DNA from: Mastigocoleus testarum BC008
Lineage (GTDB): Bacteria; Cyanobacteriota; Cyanobacteriia; Cyanobacteriales; Nostocaceae
Direction: 5' to 3'
Assembly (NCBI RefSeq): GCF_001456025.1
Contig: NZ_LMTZ01000118.1
Span: forward strand, 62,001-126,000
Length of the DNA: 64,000 bases
In this document: positions 45,513-54,647 of the stretch, in pieces
How the letters are laid out: every line of letters begins with the position of its first letter
Position numbering within the stretch: position 1 is the stretch's first letter
The notes under the pieces: generated by a model
Told to the model about the DNA's origin: nothing
The model's input: the letters and a program-made list of their open reading frames with translations, nothing else
Databases searched by the model: none
Program-made: the position numbers and the translations under genes

Positions 45513-46556
45513 TTAGAAAAACCAACCGTAGGAATGTAAGCCCTTACCTAGAAGATTGACACCGAGGTAGCAAATCCAAACAACTACAAAACCAGTTGCA
45601 GCAAGAATCGCCGGACGTCTTCCTTGCCAACCCCGAGTAATGCGAGCATGGAGATAAGCCGCAAATACCAACCAAGTAATTAAAGCCCATGTTTCTTTCG
45701 GATCCCAACTCCAGTAAGAACCCCAAGCTTCATTAGCCCATACGGCTCCAGCAATGATACCAATCGTCAATAGTGGGAAGCCTAATCCAATAATGCGATA
45801 GCTGGTATTATCAATGGTTTCAGCAAGACTTAGACGTTGAGGTGAAAGTGTTTCGGTTTCTTGGATTGGAGTTGCGACTACTGGTGCTTCCAAAACAGCT
45901 GTTCTTCCATTCGCTTCACCACCCGAACGAATCACACCATTATTTTCTGCTACATCTGTTTCTATTTGGGAAACTAATTCTCCTGCTTTATGCAAACGAT
46001 AGTTATTTTGGCGATAACCCCCAGAACCAAAAGAACTACCTTGGAGTTGAATATTTTGACCCCTAGTTAGAACCAAAAAAGCGATCGCCAACAAAGAACC
46101 AACCATTAAAGCTGAATAACTCAGCATCATAATGCTGACGTGCATCATCAACCAATTTGATTTCAATGCTGGTACTAAGGGTTCTGCGACTTGCATTCCT
46201 GAAGGTAAGGTTAAAGCAGCAAAAGCAGTAATAGCCATTGTTACTGGTGCAGTAACCACCCCTACCAAGCGACTGCGACTTATATTTTCAGCAATTAAAT
46301 GAATAGTTGTAATACCCCAAGTCAAAAAAAACAAAGATTCATATAAATTACTGAGTGGGAAATAGCCTGCTTCCAGCCACCTTGCTCCTAGTAAAGTCGC
46401 AATACACAAGTTTGCGATCGCCATTCCTGAAGTTCCTAATGCAGCTAAATATGGCACTTTGGGGAATGCTGCACCACTCCAATAAATCAGCATTGTCACA
46501 AACAGAACAGCAAAAGAAGCATTATCAAGCCAATTTTGTAATACAACTAAGTTCAT
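45513..46556 (-). CDS. ccsB: cytochrome c biogenesis protein CcsB (CcsA/ResC family)
   Basis: This 347-residue polytopic membrane protein handles heme for system II c-type cytochrome maturation at the thylakoid/periplasmic side. The tryptophan-rich WWD-type motif W278-G-S-Y-W-S-W-D-P-K-E-T-W290 is present, with candidate heme-ligand histidines (e.g. H139 in M-M-H-V-S-I). A hydrophilic insertion (about 170-245) is larger than in chloroplast CcsA. The name CcsB follows bacterial usage; the chloroplast homologue is CcsA. No ccs1 is adjacent. It is needed for cytochromes f and c6/c550. Confidence 0.93.
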   Translation of the reverse strand: MNLVVLQNWLDNASFAVLFVTMLIYWSGAAFPKVPYLAALGTSGMAIANLCIATLLGARWLEAGYFPLSNLYESLFFLTWGITTIHLIAENISRSRLVGVVTAPVTMAITAFAALTLPSGMQVAEPLVPALKSNWLMMHVSIMMLSYSALMVGSLLAIAFLVLTRGQNIQLQGSSFGSGGYRQNNYRLHKAGELVSQIETDVAENNGVIRSGGEANGRTAVLEAPVVATPIQETETLSPQRLSLAETIDNTSYRIIGLGFPLLTIGIIAGAVWANEAWGSYWSWDPKETWALITWLVFAAYLHARITRGWQGRRPAILAATGFVVVWICYLGVNLLGKGLHSYGWFF

Positions 46557-46650
46557 TGAGTGTTCTTTCTCCGGTGGATTCCTAAAATATTTATATGACT
46601 GAAACGATCCTATCTGTTCTTGTGGTGTTCTAACTAATTTGATTGGAATT

Positions 46651-46815
46651 ATATTTGGTAATTGGTAATTGAATTGGTAATTGGTAGTTTGTAATTGGTA
46701 ACTCCTGACTCCTGTAGAGACGTAGCAGAGCCTTTGGCGTCGGCGTAGCCTCTGCTACGTCTCTACGACTCCTGACTTCTGACTTCTAACTTCTAACTCC
46801 TGACTCCTGACTCCT
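46651..46815. repeat. STRR arrays around a perfect 17-bp palindrome
   Basis: AATTGGT-type 7-mers occupy about 46651-46700, and TCCTGAC/TTCTGAC-type 7-mers about 46768-46815. Between them lies a long inverted repeat with perfect 17-nt arms (46714-46730 and 46750-46766) and a 19-nt loop containing GGCGTCGGCG. The structure resembles a small non-autonomous palindromic element inserted in an STRR. It sits between ccsB and the DUF3352 gene. Confidence 0.85.
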
Positions 46816-46825
46816 AAATTTCAAT

Positions 46826-48592
46826 TTATTTTTTAGAATCTTTTAAACTTTCAGAAGTTTCTGGATTTGTAGTCGGAGCAGGTAAAGGTGCTGGTTTATC
46901 ACCTTTTTTAATTGATATAAAAATATCGTAGCGCGTACTATGGCTATCGCTGAGTGCAGTTGTTACCCCAAGAGAACGAATAGCTTCTAACCAAACACTT
47001 TGATTGGGTAATAAACTCCCTACGGGGAAGTTCTTTGCTGCTTGTTCTAGATCTAAATAAAATTTTCCATTATGAGGATTTAGTTGGGAAGGAACAGCTT
47101 TTCTCCATGAAGGTTTACTAGTAAGAGAACTAGATGGTTTAGGAATAAATTTTTCGGTTAGGGGTGCACCCAAAGACAAAAAAGCAGTATCTCCATTTAA
47201 CCAACCGTGGGTAGCAACTGCTGTACCTGCGGGTCCAAGCCAGTTTACAACTGGTTGATTCCTTACTTTTCCTGCTTTGACTTTAAACTGCAATTCACTA
47301 TTAACTGTTGCATCAAGCTTTTTAAAAGCTGCTTCAGCTTTGGAGCGATCGCTTGCTTGAACCATAAATACAAAAGCTGCTCGAAAATCTTGATTCAAAG
47401 TATCTTCTTTGGTCTGAGTTGGAATTACTGATAGTGAGAATTCACCTTTCATCCAACTGAGTACATCTCGTTCTAAATCTAGTTTTGTTAATGATTTAAA
47501 ACCTTTTTTTAATTCTTCAGGTTTTACGGGCGAAAACGGATTTGCTTTAGAGGTTGAAACATAATTGAACCAAGAACGCTGTAAATTTCCCCCTGAAACC
47601 ATCAAGATAGTATCTGCAGGTAAACGCTTTTCCATTTTCCCTGCATTATTCTTTCCTTTTAACTCACGACGACCGTTTGGATTGAGCCAAGAAACTCCTT
47701 TGAAGTTAATTCCTTCCGATTCTAAAGTAATGCTTCCTGCTAAACCTTGATTATTTTTTAATTGAGTTAAAACTTGTGCTGGTAATTGACGTTTGGGAGA
47801 ACTTGCTGCAATTTTGGCAGACAATGGAACATTAATATAAAATCGCGCAAAAGGATTATAAGTAGATATTTTGGGGAAGTTTTGGGTAAAACCTGCGGTT
47901 TTTTCTAAAGAATTATTTTCTGTATAAGCATCAATAGCTCTTTCCATTGCTTTTGGATGATCTGCAATTACCAGGAAACGTTGATCAATTGCTGCTGCTG
48001 CAAATTTTTCGCCATCATTCCCAGTTTTTTCTTTAATTTCAATTCCTTGATATGTCCTCTGATTCCATTTTCCTTTCCCTGGAGTTTTGGGTTGTGCCAA
48101 AATTTCCTGGGCTTTCAGTTGGTTTTTAATGGGGAGAACTAAGAGTAATGATTGTCCATTTACTGTGGTTTTGGAGGTTTCTGCTACTGGCTTAGGTGCT
48201 TTTTTACTGCCTTTAGGAGCCAAGACAGCAATTGTTAATTCATTACCAATCCAAGGATTAATATCTTTTTGATAATCATATCCATTACTACTTAAGAAGC
48301 GATCACGTAACTGTACTAAATTTTTATCCAGTTCTTTTTGGGTTTGCTTAGTACCAAACTCGCGTAGTTTATTCCACTGTCTTTCATCAGTACTTAAAGA
48401 TACAGTCATTACCGCATCTCGAGGAATAATACTTACACCTACTGGTAAATCTCTACCCAATGGTTTTCCTTGAGTCAAAAACCAATATCCAGCAATTCCT
48501 CCACCAATCAATAACCCCGCAGTCCCTAAGGTCAAGGGTAAGGATGGTTTCTTTTTTTTATTCTTTGCAACAGGGATTACAGGCAGTGCCAT
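46826..48592 (-). CDS. DUF3352 domain-containing protein
   Basis: This 588-residue protein has an N-terminal basic stretch (K-N-K-K-K-K), one transmembrane helix (about 23-42), and a large extracytoplasmic region of DUF3352 type, rich in beta strands with repeats such as A-A-A-I-D-Q-R-F-L-V-I-A-D. The function is unknown. ATG 48592 (M-A-L-P-V) is preceded by GAGG and is preferred over GTG 48604. The C-terminus is Pro/Ser/Lys-rich. Confidence 0.82.
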   Translation of the reverse strand: MALPVIPVAKNKKKKPSLPLTLGTAGLLIGGGIAGYWFLTQGKPLGRDLPVGVSIIPRDAVMTVSLSTDERQWNKLREFGTKQTQKELDKNLVQLRDRFLSSNGYDYQKDINPWIGNELTIAVLAPKGSKKAPKPVAETSKTTVNGQSLLLVLPIKNQLKAQEILAQPKTPGKGKWNQRTYQGIEIKEKTGNDGEKFAAAAIDQRFLVIADHPKAMERAIDAYTENNSLEKTAGFTQNFPKISTYNPFARFYINVPLSAKIAASSPKRQLPAQVLTQLKNNQGLAGSITLESEGINFKGVSWLNPNGRRELKGKNNAGKMEKRLPADTILMVSGGNLQRSWFNYVSTSKANPFSPVKPEELKKGFKSLTKLDLERDVLSWMKGEFSLSVIPTQTKEDTLNQDFRAAFVFMVQASDRSKAEAAFKKLDATVNSELQFKVKAGKVRNQPVVNWLGPAGTAVATHGWLNGDTAFLSLGAPLTEKFIPKPSSSLTSKPSWRKAVPSQLNPHNGKFYLDLEQAAKNFPVGSLLPNQSVWLEAIRSLGVTTALSDSHSTRYDIFISIKKGDKPAPLPAPTTNPETSESLKDSKK

Positions 48593-48996
48593 CGAAACCA
48601 ACACCTCATCATCGCGAAATAATAATTACTTTCCCTATCGGTAAAGTTAACCAAAACCTTTCCGTAAACTCTAGGGTCACTAATTACATTATTTTTATTC
48701 CTCAAAAATGATAATACTTTTGACAATCAACTGACTTTTTTTCGCAATATTTTTAATACACGAGTGAGTGTAGCGATCGCATTGATTACTCAAAAGTCAA
48801 CTGTAAATAAGGAACAGAGATTCATGTAACTATTCTGCTTATGTATCTTTCCACAGCTTATATCTTTTTGCCACCACACAAAATTTGCACCTTAAAAGGG
48901 ACGTTATAGCAAAATTCTAATTTTGGTTCTAGTTCCTAAGTTTCAAGTTTTAAGTTCTAATTTTTGTTCTAATTACTCAAAAACTATATTTTGTTC
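48593..48996. other. spacer upstream of the DUF3352 gene
   Basis: Non-coding DNA. It contains one GCGATCGC octamer (48773) and short TTCTAATT-like iterations near 48915-48975. No RNA gene was recognised. Confidence 0.45.
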
Positions 48997-49614
48997 CTAG
49001 AGTGAATTTACCTGCGTTTCACCCAAGTATTTACTCAGGTAAGGTGAAAAAACTTCATAAATTAACGTCAATGGTTGTCCGTGATGCCAAAACAAATAGT
49101 GACGACCCCAAAACGGTCCACTACAGTCAAATCCAATTTCTAATGGGGCTGAATCTCCATAATAAATTCCCTGTACGTCTCGATATAATTCAGTACGCAA
49201 GCGCGCTAAACTTGCCCAAATTGGCAAAGACCTGTTTTGTAAATACTCATCCACATGAGATGCTTCCCACCAAGATGTTGCATAAGCTAATCGCTGACCA
49301 GAAGCCGTACGCAACCACACCTGACGTCGCAATCTAGGACCAGGTATTCTTTGGATTAATTCAGGAGCAGCATCCAAATTCATGCCGATGGGCGACATAT
49401 CAATGACATCTACTTCCGTTGGTTCTCCCGTCAATAACTTTAAATGTCTGGTTGGAGAACCATCACCTAAAAGTAATAATTGCCAAGCAGGAGCTAACTG
49501 AGTGTGAGGTAAACCCTGCTGTATTACCTCCTCTCCCCCTTCCCAAATCGGACTGAGACGATGCCAACTCGTAGGTAATGTTAAGTTATTTGAATATTTG
49601 TAGGTTACAGTCAA
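48997..49614 (-). CDS. chorismate lyase family (DUF98) protein
   Basis: This 205-residue protein of the DUF98 family corresponds to cyanobacterial and red-algal plastid Ycf21-type chorismate lyases. The enzyme removes pyruvate from chorismate to give 4-hydroxybenzoate, the head-group precursor of plastoquinone in cyanobacteria (shown for the Synechocystis homologue). The sequence shows the core L-L-L-G-D-G-S-P-T-R-H-L, R-R-Q-V-W-L and R-S-L-P-I-W...E-L-Y-R segments. The length is normal. It is monocistronic. Confidence 0.82.
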   Translation of the reverse strand: MTVTYKYSNNLTLPTSWHRLSPIWEGGEEVIQQGLPHTQLAPAWQLLLLGDGSPTRHLKLLTGEPTEVDVIDMSPIGMNLDAAPELIQRIPGPRLRRQVWLRTASGQRLAYATSWWEASHVDEYLQNRSLPIWASLARLRTELYRDVQGIYYGDSAPLEIGFDCSGPFWGRHYLFWHHGQPLTLIYEVFSPYLSKYLGETQVNSL

Positions 49615-49943
49615 AGCTCTTTTCTTAACAAAAATTTACTTACTTATATGAAAGCACAAAAAAAGCGATCAGGGGTTGGGGATCGGCGATTAATGTATAT
49701 CTTTCAAGACTTATACTTATGGAGATGCTGCAATGTAAAGCCATCAGCAGAGACTCGTATCTACTAAATCTGTCCACATTTACCTGAGGATATTTATTTT
49801 AGGGTCTACCCCAAAACTTATCTAAAATTTAAAATTTAATTTTCAGGGAGCTATCCTGGGAAAGCTTTGGAGGAAAAATCTTTTACTCCGTTGATACAGC
49901 TATTTTGATTCCCTGAATAAAACACTCAAGTAAAAGTTAAAAA
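49615..49943. other. spacer between DUF98 gene and tRNA-Leu
   Basis: No gene was recognised. This spacer holds the promoter region of the DUF98 gene and the 3' flank of tRNA-Leu. Confidence 0.4.
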
Positions 49944-50024
49944 TGCGGATGGCGAGACTCGAACTCGCAAGGCAAAGCCACACGCCCCTCAAACGTGCGC
50001 GTATACCAATTCCGCCACATCCGC
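49944..50024 (-). tRNA. tRNA-Leu (anticodon GAG)
   Basis: The reverse complement folds into a class II tRNA: acceptor stem GCGGATG/CATCCGC, D-arm with G-G-T-A-T-A-C, anticodon stem CACGT/GCGTG with loop TTGAGGG (anticodon GAG, codon CUC), a long variable arm, and a T-arm GCGAG/CTCGC with TTCGAGT loop. The discriminator base A is at 49944 and CCA is not encoded. Confidence 0.96.
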
Positions 50025-50171
50025 TCTTGTTTGCTAGATATAGAATATAGCACATAAAAGCAAATATAGTAATCTAATATCTGAGTAAATTAAAAAAATA
50101 AGCAAAAAGTTTGGAGAATTTTCGCTTAGGGATATCTGAATAACAGAAAAATTGCAGTTTCACAAGTGATA

Positions 50172-50199
50172 TTGACAAGGGGTGCGAACACCGTATAAT
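50172..50199 (+). promoter_or_regulatory. consensus sigma-70 promoter with inverted repeat over the -10 box, upstream of accC
   Basis: TTGACA (50172-50177) and TATAAT (50194-50199) are both perfect and 16 nt apart. The -10 box lies within the inverted repeat CACCGT (50189-50194) / ACGGTG (50202-50207), which also covers the probable start point near 50206. A second, overlapping GGTG/CACC repeat (50181-50192) sits in the spacer. This is the layout of a repressor operator or a start-site hairpin. Confidence 0.8.
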
Positions 50200-50206
50200 T
50201 CACGGT

Positions 50207-50395
50207 GCTGTCGAGTCTCAGAGATGAGAAACTAACCGCCGACCATCGCAACCACAACTTGCATACTTATCTGGTGAAGACTCACCCCAAGCCCGAAGCC
50301 AACTCCTGTAAATACCGGGGAGCTTGCTTGGTATTCTCCCGCTCATAATAGAGAAGAGAATTTCAGTAAATCTGGACTAATGTAGAAGCTAGAAG
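50207..50395 (+). promoter_or_regulatory. 189-nt leader of accC, possibly structured
   Basis: The predicted transcript has a GC-richer segment (about 50210-50345) including a GGGAG/CTCCC hairpin (50319-50341) before an A-rich stretch and the AGAAG Shine-Dalgarno near 50390. It could be an accC 5' leader or an independent small RNA ending after the hairpin. No known RNA family was recognised. Confidence 0.4.
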
Positions 50396-51736
50396 ATGAA
50401 GTTTGACAAAATATTAATTGCTAATCGGGGAGAAATTGCGCTTCGCGTTCTCCGGGCTTGTGAAGAAATGGGAATTGCTACTGTTGCTGTCCACTCCAGT
50501 GTTGACCGCAATGCTCTCCACGTCCAGCTTGCTGACGAAACAGTTTGTATTGGCGAACCTGCAAGTAGTAAAAGTTATTTAAATATCCCTAACATTATTG
50601 CTGCAGCGTTAACCCGTAACGCGAGTGCGATTCATCCCGGATATGGTTTTTTATCAGAAAATGCTAGATTCGCGGAAATTTGTGCAGATCATCATATTGC
50701 ATTTATTGGTCCGTCCGCAGAAGCTATTCGCCTCATGGGTGATAAGTCTACTGCAAAGGAAACGATGCAAAAAGCTGGAGTTCCTACCGTACCTGGTAGC
50801 GGTGGATTAGTAGGAACGGACACCGAAGGTTTGGCGATCGCCAAAGAAATTGGTTATCCAGTAATGATTAAAGCTACCGCAGGTGGTGGCGGACGCGGTA
50901 TGCGTCTGGTACGCTCAGAAGATGAATTTGTAGTTTCTTTTCAAGCTGCTAAAGGTGAAGCTGAAGCCGCCTTTGGTAATGGTGGAGTATACATAGAAAA
51001 ATTTATCGAGCGCCCGCGTCATATAGAATTTCAAGTATTAGCCGATAACTACGGTAATGTAATTCATTTGGGCGAACGGGATTGTTCAATTCAACGTCGC
51101 AATCAAAAGCTATTAGAAGAAGCGCCGTCAGTAGCTCTTGACCCAGAATTGCGGGAAAAAATGGGACAAGCAGCCGTGAGGGCTACCCAATTTATCAATT
51201 ACAGTGGTGCGGGTACTATTGAGTTTTTACTCGATGCTTCTGGTAGTTTTTACTTCATGGAGATGAACACGAGAATTCAAGTGGAACATCCCGTGACAGA
51301 AATGATTACCGGGGTCGACTTAGTGGTAGAACAAATTCGGATTGCTCAAGGAGAAAAGCTACAATTAACCCAAGACCAAGTTGTTTTGAAAGGTCATGCT
51401 ATTGAATGTCGGATTAATGCAGAAGATCCGGATCGCCAATTCCGTCCAGCACCTGGAAAAATAAGTGGTTATCTTCCTCCCGGTGGACCAGGAGTAAGGG
51501 TTGATTCCCACGTTTATACTGATTACCAAATTCCCCCTTATTACGATTCTTTAATTGGTAAATTGATTGTCTGGGGACCAGACCGAAATACTAGTATTAA
51601 TCGTATGAAACGGGCATTAAGAGAATGTGCAATTACGGGACTACCAACCACAATTGCTTTTCATCAAAAAATTATGGAAACTCCCCAGTTTTTGCAAGGT
51701 AATGTTTACACTAACTTCGTGCAAGAAATGAGTTGA
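50396..51736 (+). CDS. accC: acetyl-CoA carboxylase biotin carboxylase subunit
   Basis: This 446-residue ATP-grasp enzyme carboxylates the biotin on BCCP, the first half-reaction of malonyl-CoA formation. N-terminal I-A-N-R-G-E-I-A-L-R, the glycine-rich ATP loop K-A-T-A-G-G-G-G-R-G-M, M-E-M-N-T-R-I-Q-V-E-H-P-V-T-E and R-I-N-A-E-D-P are present. The length matches bacterial AccC. It is isolated from accB here, as common in cyanobacteria. It is preceded by a consensus promoter and a long leader, and supplies the substrate used by fabD/fabH elsewhere in this window. Confidence 0.97.
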   Translation: MKFDKILIANRGEIALRVLRACEEMGIATVAVHSSVDRNALHVQLADETVCIGEPASSKSYLNIPNIIAAALTRNASAIHPGYGFLSENARFAEICADHHIAFIGPSAEAIRLMGDKSTAKETMQKAGVPTVPGSGGLVGTDTEGLAIAKEIGYPVMIKATAGGGGRGMRLVRSEDEFVVSFQAAKGEAEAAFGNGGVYIEKFIERPRHIEFQVLADNYGNVIHLGERDCSIQRRNQKLLEEAPSVALDPELREKMGQAAVRATQFINYSGAGTIEFLLDASGSFYFMEMNTRIQVEHPVTEMITGVDLVVEQIRIAQGEKLQLTQDQVVLKGHAIECRINAEDPDRQFRPAPGKISGYLPPGGPGVRVDSHVYTDYQIPPYYDSLIGKLIVWGPDRNTSINRMKRALRECAITGLPTTIAFHQKIMETPQFLQGNVYTNFVQEMS

Positions 51737-52118
51737 TCCAAGCTCTGGCTAAATTTCTCAAATTAATTTAGGACATTGAGCATATCATTTAGGACATCTT
51801 AATGTTCTTGAAGGGAGCAGAAAACAAAAAATGTCCGGTTCTACAAATCTGTTGCAATAAAGCACAAAATCACAAAAAATCAAACACTCGGGATTAGATG
51901 ACTAATTCCAAGTCATCAAAATTTTCGAGTGTTTAAAATTGGCTAATTCTAAAGGGTTAAAACATATGTAAATTACAATATATATAACTACATGTTTTAG
52001 TTAGGAAATTTTCCTATTTCCCTTTCCCTGTTTTCTGTTCTCTATTCCCTGTGAACTGAAATATGATTCCCTAACTTATGTGCCTACTGTTATACCTGAA
52101 TTACAAGATATTTGGGAA
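51737..52118. other. accC-YggT convergent spacer
   Basis: This non-coding spacer carries a branched inverted repeat at 51882-51934. The remaining sequence is AT-rich without a recognised gene. Confidence 0.45.
51882..51934. terminator. long hairpin downstream of accC
   Basis: Outer perfect 9-bp arms AAACACTCG/CGAGTGTTT (51882-51890, 51926-51934) enclose an inner 7-bp stem GATGACT/AGTCATC (51897-51903, 51911-51917). The arms give A/T-rich flanks on both strands. It is placed between convergent genes and is a probable bidirectional terminator or 3'-end structure. Confidence 0.6.
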
Positions 52119-52412
52119 TTATTGTACTCGAGAGAGCATGGTGAGTAGACCTTGCTGACCCAATAAAATTTCCCGTAAAAAACTAAAAATTCCAAACCAA
52201 ATAATTGGGGTGATATCTACTCCACCTATAGGTGGTACCAATTTCCGCAATATCACTAGAAAAGGTTCTGTAGGTAAAGCGACTAAATAAAAGGGAAAAC
52301 GATTCAATTTTAGTTCGGGAGACCAACTCATGATTATGCGGAAGATGAACAGAAGCATCATCACTCCCAAAAAGGTACCGAGAATCCAAGTTGTGATATC
52401 TATACCATTCAT
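52119..52412 (-). CDS. YggT family membrane protein
   Basis: This 97-residue protein has two hydrophobic segments (about 8-28 and 65-90) separated by the conserved loop S-W-S-P...L-P-T-E-P-F-L...L-R-K-L-V-P-P-I-G-G-V-D-I-T-P, the YggT hallmark. Relatives act in membrane organisation: chloroplast/cyanobacterial YlmG-type proteins are linked to thylakoid nucleoid and cell-division processes. It is divergent from psbX. Confidence 0.92.
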   Translation of the reverse strand: MNGIDITTWILGTFLGVMMLLFIFRIIMSWSPELKLNRFPFYLVALPTEPFLVILRKLVPPIGGVDITPIIWFGIFSFLREILLGQQGLLTMLSRVQ

Positions 52413-52491
52413 AGCTTGAAGTAAAGTCGCTTGAAAGCCGTTACAAAAAATAAAGCTTTGTAAATATAGCTCTTTTTGATTGTAAACCGAT

Positions 52492-52550
52492 ATTGGGGAA
52501 TGGGGAATGGAGATTGGGGATTGGAGATTGATTGGGAATTGGGGTAATCA
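52492..52550. repeat. STRR-like array (GGGGAAT/GGAGATT 7-mers)
   Basis: About eight imperfect 7-mers of TTGGGGA/ATGGAGA type lie in the short spacer upstream of the YggT gene. Confidence 0.75.
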
Positions 52551-52653
52551 AGTAAGTCAGCAACAAAATGATCGGACTTAGGACTGAATAGGGGAAATAA
52601 CCTTGATTTTGTTAACATAATTTAGAAGACTGTAACAAAAAAGGTTTATATCC

Positions 52654-52773
52654 ATGACACCTTCTTTAGCAAATTTCCTTTGGAGCTTACTTTGGGGTTC
52701 AGTAATTGTTGTTATTCCAATTACAGTAGCTTTAATTTTCATCAGTCAGAAAGATAAAATTCAGCGTAATTAA
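52654..52773 (+). CDS. psbX: photosystem II reaction centre protein X
   Basis: This 39-residue single-span membrane protein reads M-T-P-S-L-A-N-F-L-W-S-L-L-W-G-S-V-I and onward through a hydrophobic helix to I-S-Q-K-D-K-I-Q-R-N. It matches PsbX, a peripheral low-molecular-weight subunit of PSII near cytochrome b559 and the QB site. It is shorter than most gene-calling cutoffs but unmistakable. It is followed by ycf66 on the same strand, a pairing often seen in cyanobacteria. Confidence 0.96.
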   Translation: MTPSLANFLWSLLWGSVIVVIPITVALIFISQKDKIQRN

Positions 52774-53056
52774 GCCACTTTAGAAAGTATTATTTGACTC
52801 TGTGTGACCGATAATCTTTCAATCCCGAACTGATTTGTAGTTCCATGTAATTTATCTGTTAGTGCCATACAAGCTATACTTGGCTGAAATACAGAAAAAA
52901 TCTTTAACATAAACACAGATGCTTCAAAGCAACATCTGATGCTTTGGAGCTTTAATATTTTTTTGTAATATTTTATGTGTTTGTTTTGTGTTTTTGGCTA
53001 TAGTGGAGATTTTAATTTTAAGTAGTTAACATAGATTTGATATTAGGAAAACAACA

Positions 53057-54016
53057 ATGTTAATTTTGGGGCTGAATTCAGCCAATGTTCTGGCACAGGT
53101 TAATTTCGGAACTAACCCAGCCAGTATTTTAGGAATTTTTCTAGCTGTAGCTGGGGCAGGATTATATTTCCTTCGTACTGTAAAACCGGAATTATCCCGA
53201 GATCAAGATATATTTTTTGCTGCTGTTGGTTTGCTCTGTGGTTTTATTTTAATATTCCAAGGTTGGCGATTAGACCCAATTTTGCAATTTGGTCAGTTGT
53301 TATTGATTGGTACAACTTTATATTTTGCCTATGAGAGTATTCGCTTACGGGGCATTGCTACCCAACAAGCAAAGCGTAACACCCCAATTGTTGATGATGA
53401 GCGAGAAATAAGCAATCGCTATCAATACGAACCCAGTAGTCCAAGGAGATCTAGAGCTGCGCGAGTGGAAGCCGAGTTGGAACCACTACCATATTATGAA
53501 GATGACTATGATGATGAACGCCCAGTACGCGGTCGTATACCTGGAACCAGGGATAGTCGTCTAACTCGTCCCGATTACTATGATGATGAAGCTCCTCCTC
53601 GTCGTCCATCACGTCGTAGTAGTAGAAGTACGCGAGAAGGGCGAGATGACAGATCCCGTCGTCGAAATTCTGGAGGATACGATAGTCGACCTACTTCAAG
53701 GTATCAAGAAGATGATTGGGAAAAACCTAAACAAGTAGAACGATTTGATGATGACTGGGATAAGGATAGTTCCCCCAGGGAAGCTAGACCGCCAAAACGT
53801 AAAATCAAAGATGAAGCACCTCGTTCGGAGTTTTCCTCAGAAGAAGTAACTCCTAGAAGAAGAAAGAGGAGAAGACCAACAAGTAATACAAATTCCCAAG
53901 ATTCCCGACCAACTCCAGGAGATGATGAAGCGATTTCTACCCCTTATGTAGATTTCAAACCCATTGATCGCCCGGACTCAGAATCGGATCGTCCTATTAA
54001 CTTCGATGATATTTAA
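53057..54016 (+). CDS. Ycf66 family protein
   Basis: This 319-residue protein has an N-terminal membrane region with three helices (about 22-40, 52-70, 77-95) carrying the Ycf66 pattern N-P-A-S-I-L-G-I-F-L-A-V-A-G-A-G-L-Y-F-L-R. The long C-terminal tail (about 110-319) is highly charged, Arg/Ser/Asp/Glu-rich and probably disordered. Ycf66 is retained in some plastid genomes; its function is unsettled. It lies 280 nt after psbX on the same strand. Confidence 0.92.
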   Translation: MLILGLNSANVLAQVNFGTNPASILGIFLAVAGAGLYFLRTVKPELSRDQDIFFAAVGLLCGFILIFQGWRLDPILQFGQLLLIGTTLYFAYESIRLRGIATQQAKRNTPIVDDEREISNRYQYEPSSPRRSRAARVEAELEPLPYYEDDYDDERPVRGRIPGTRDSRLTRPDYYDDEAPPRRPSRRSSRSTREGRDDRSRRRNSGGYDSRPTSRYQEDDWEKPKQVERFDDDWDKDSSPREARPPKRKIKDEAPRSEFSSEEVTPRRRKRRRPTSNTNSQDSRPTPGDDEAISTPYVDFKPIDRPDSESDRPINFDDI

Positions 54017-54083
54017 ATAAGTAATTACAAGTGAAGTTGCATCATATAGAAGCAATGAACAGAAGCAACAAAGAAAAGTCAGT

Positions 54084-54647
54084 GTGAGTAAAGTAATATC
54101 CAGGATTTGGCTCCAAAGATTAAGTAATTGGAGCCTTAGTTGCAGTTTAGTAGTTGTATTAAGTGCTTGTAGTTATACAGATCTTCCTATTGGATCTTCT
54201 TCCCTCAACAGTCGTTATACCGAAGAGCAACCTACTGTGAGCGGTAACGGTCGTTTTTTGGGATTTATTTCTAATCGTAATGGTAATCATCAACTGCTGC
54301 TGTTTGACATTCAACAGCAGCAGTTTGTTCGTACGCCAAATTTAAATCGAGCGCGAATAATAGTTGAAGCTCCCAGTTTGAGTTATAGTGCGCGTTATAT
54401 TGTTTACATGACAGCAGACCGGGGTAGACCTGTCGTATCACTTTATGATCGTGCGACAAAACAATCACAAATTTTGACTTCTTTTTATCCTGGTTGGGTA
54501 AGAAACCCTAGTATTAGTCCTGATGGACGCTATGTTGCTTTTGAAACTTCTAGTCGTGGTCAGTGGGATATTGAAGTGTTAGACAGGGGACCAAATATAG
54601 AATTAGATATTCCTGATGGTACCCCTGCAACTGCACCTACTGAATAA
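54084..54647 (+). CDS. TolB-like beta-propeller lipoprotein (first of a tandem pair)
   Basis: This 187-residue exported lipoprotein has a lipobox ending at Cys29 (V-V-V-L-S-A-C) and a short set of PD40/TolB-type blades (G-R-F-L-G-F-I-S-N-R-N-G, S-P-D-G-R-Y-V-A-F-E). It starts with GTG 54084, 68 nt after ycf66, so it may be co-transcribed. It is only about three blades long, less than a full propeller. A paralogue lies at 55020 beyond a repeat block. The ligand is unknown. Confidence 0.8.
   Translation: MSKVISRIWLQRLSNWSLSCSLVVVLSACSYTDLPIGSSSLNSRYTEEQPTVSGNGRFLGFISNRNGNHQLLLFDIQQQQFVRTPNLNRARIIVEAPSLSYSARYIVYMTADRGRPVVSLYDRATKQSQILTSFYPGWVRNPSISPDGRYVAFETSSRGQWDIEVLDRGPNIELDIPDGTPATAPTE

Noticed and set aside
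50207..50345. tmRNA, 4.5S RNA or RNase P RNA upstream of accC
   Set aside because: None of the conserved cores of those RNAs could be matched; only a generic leader call is supported.
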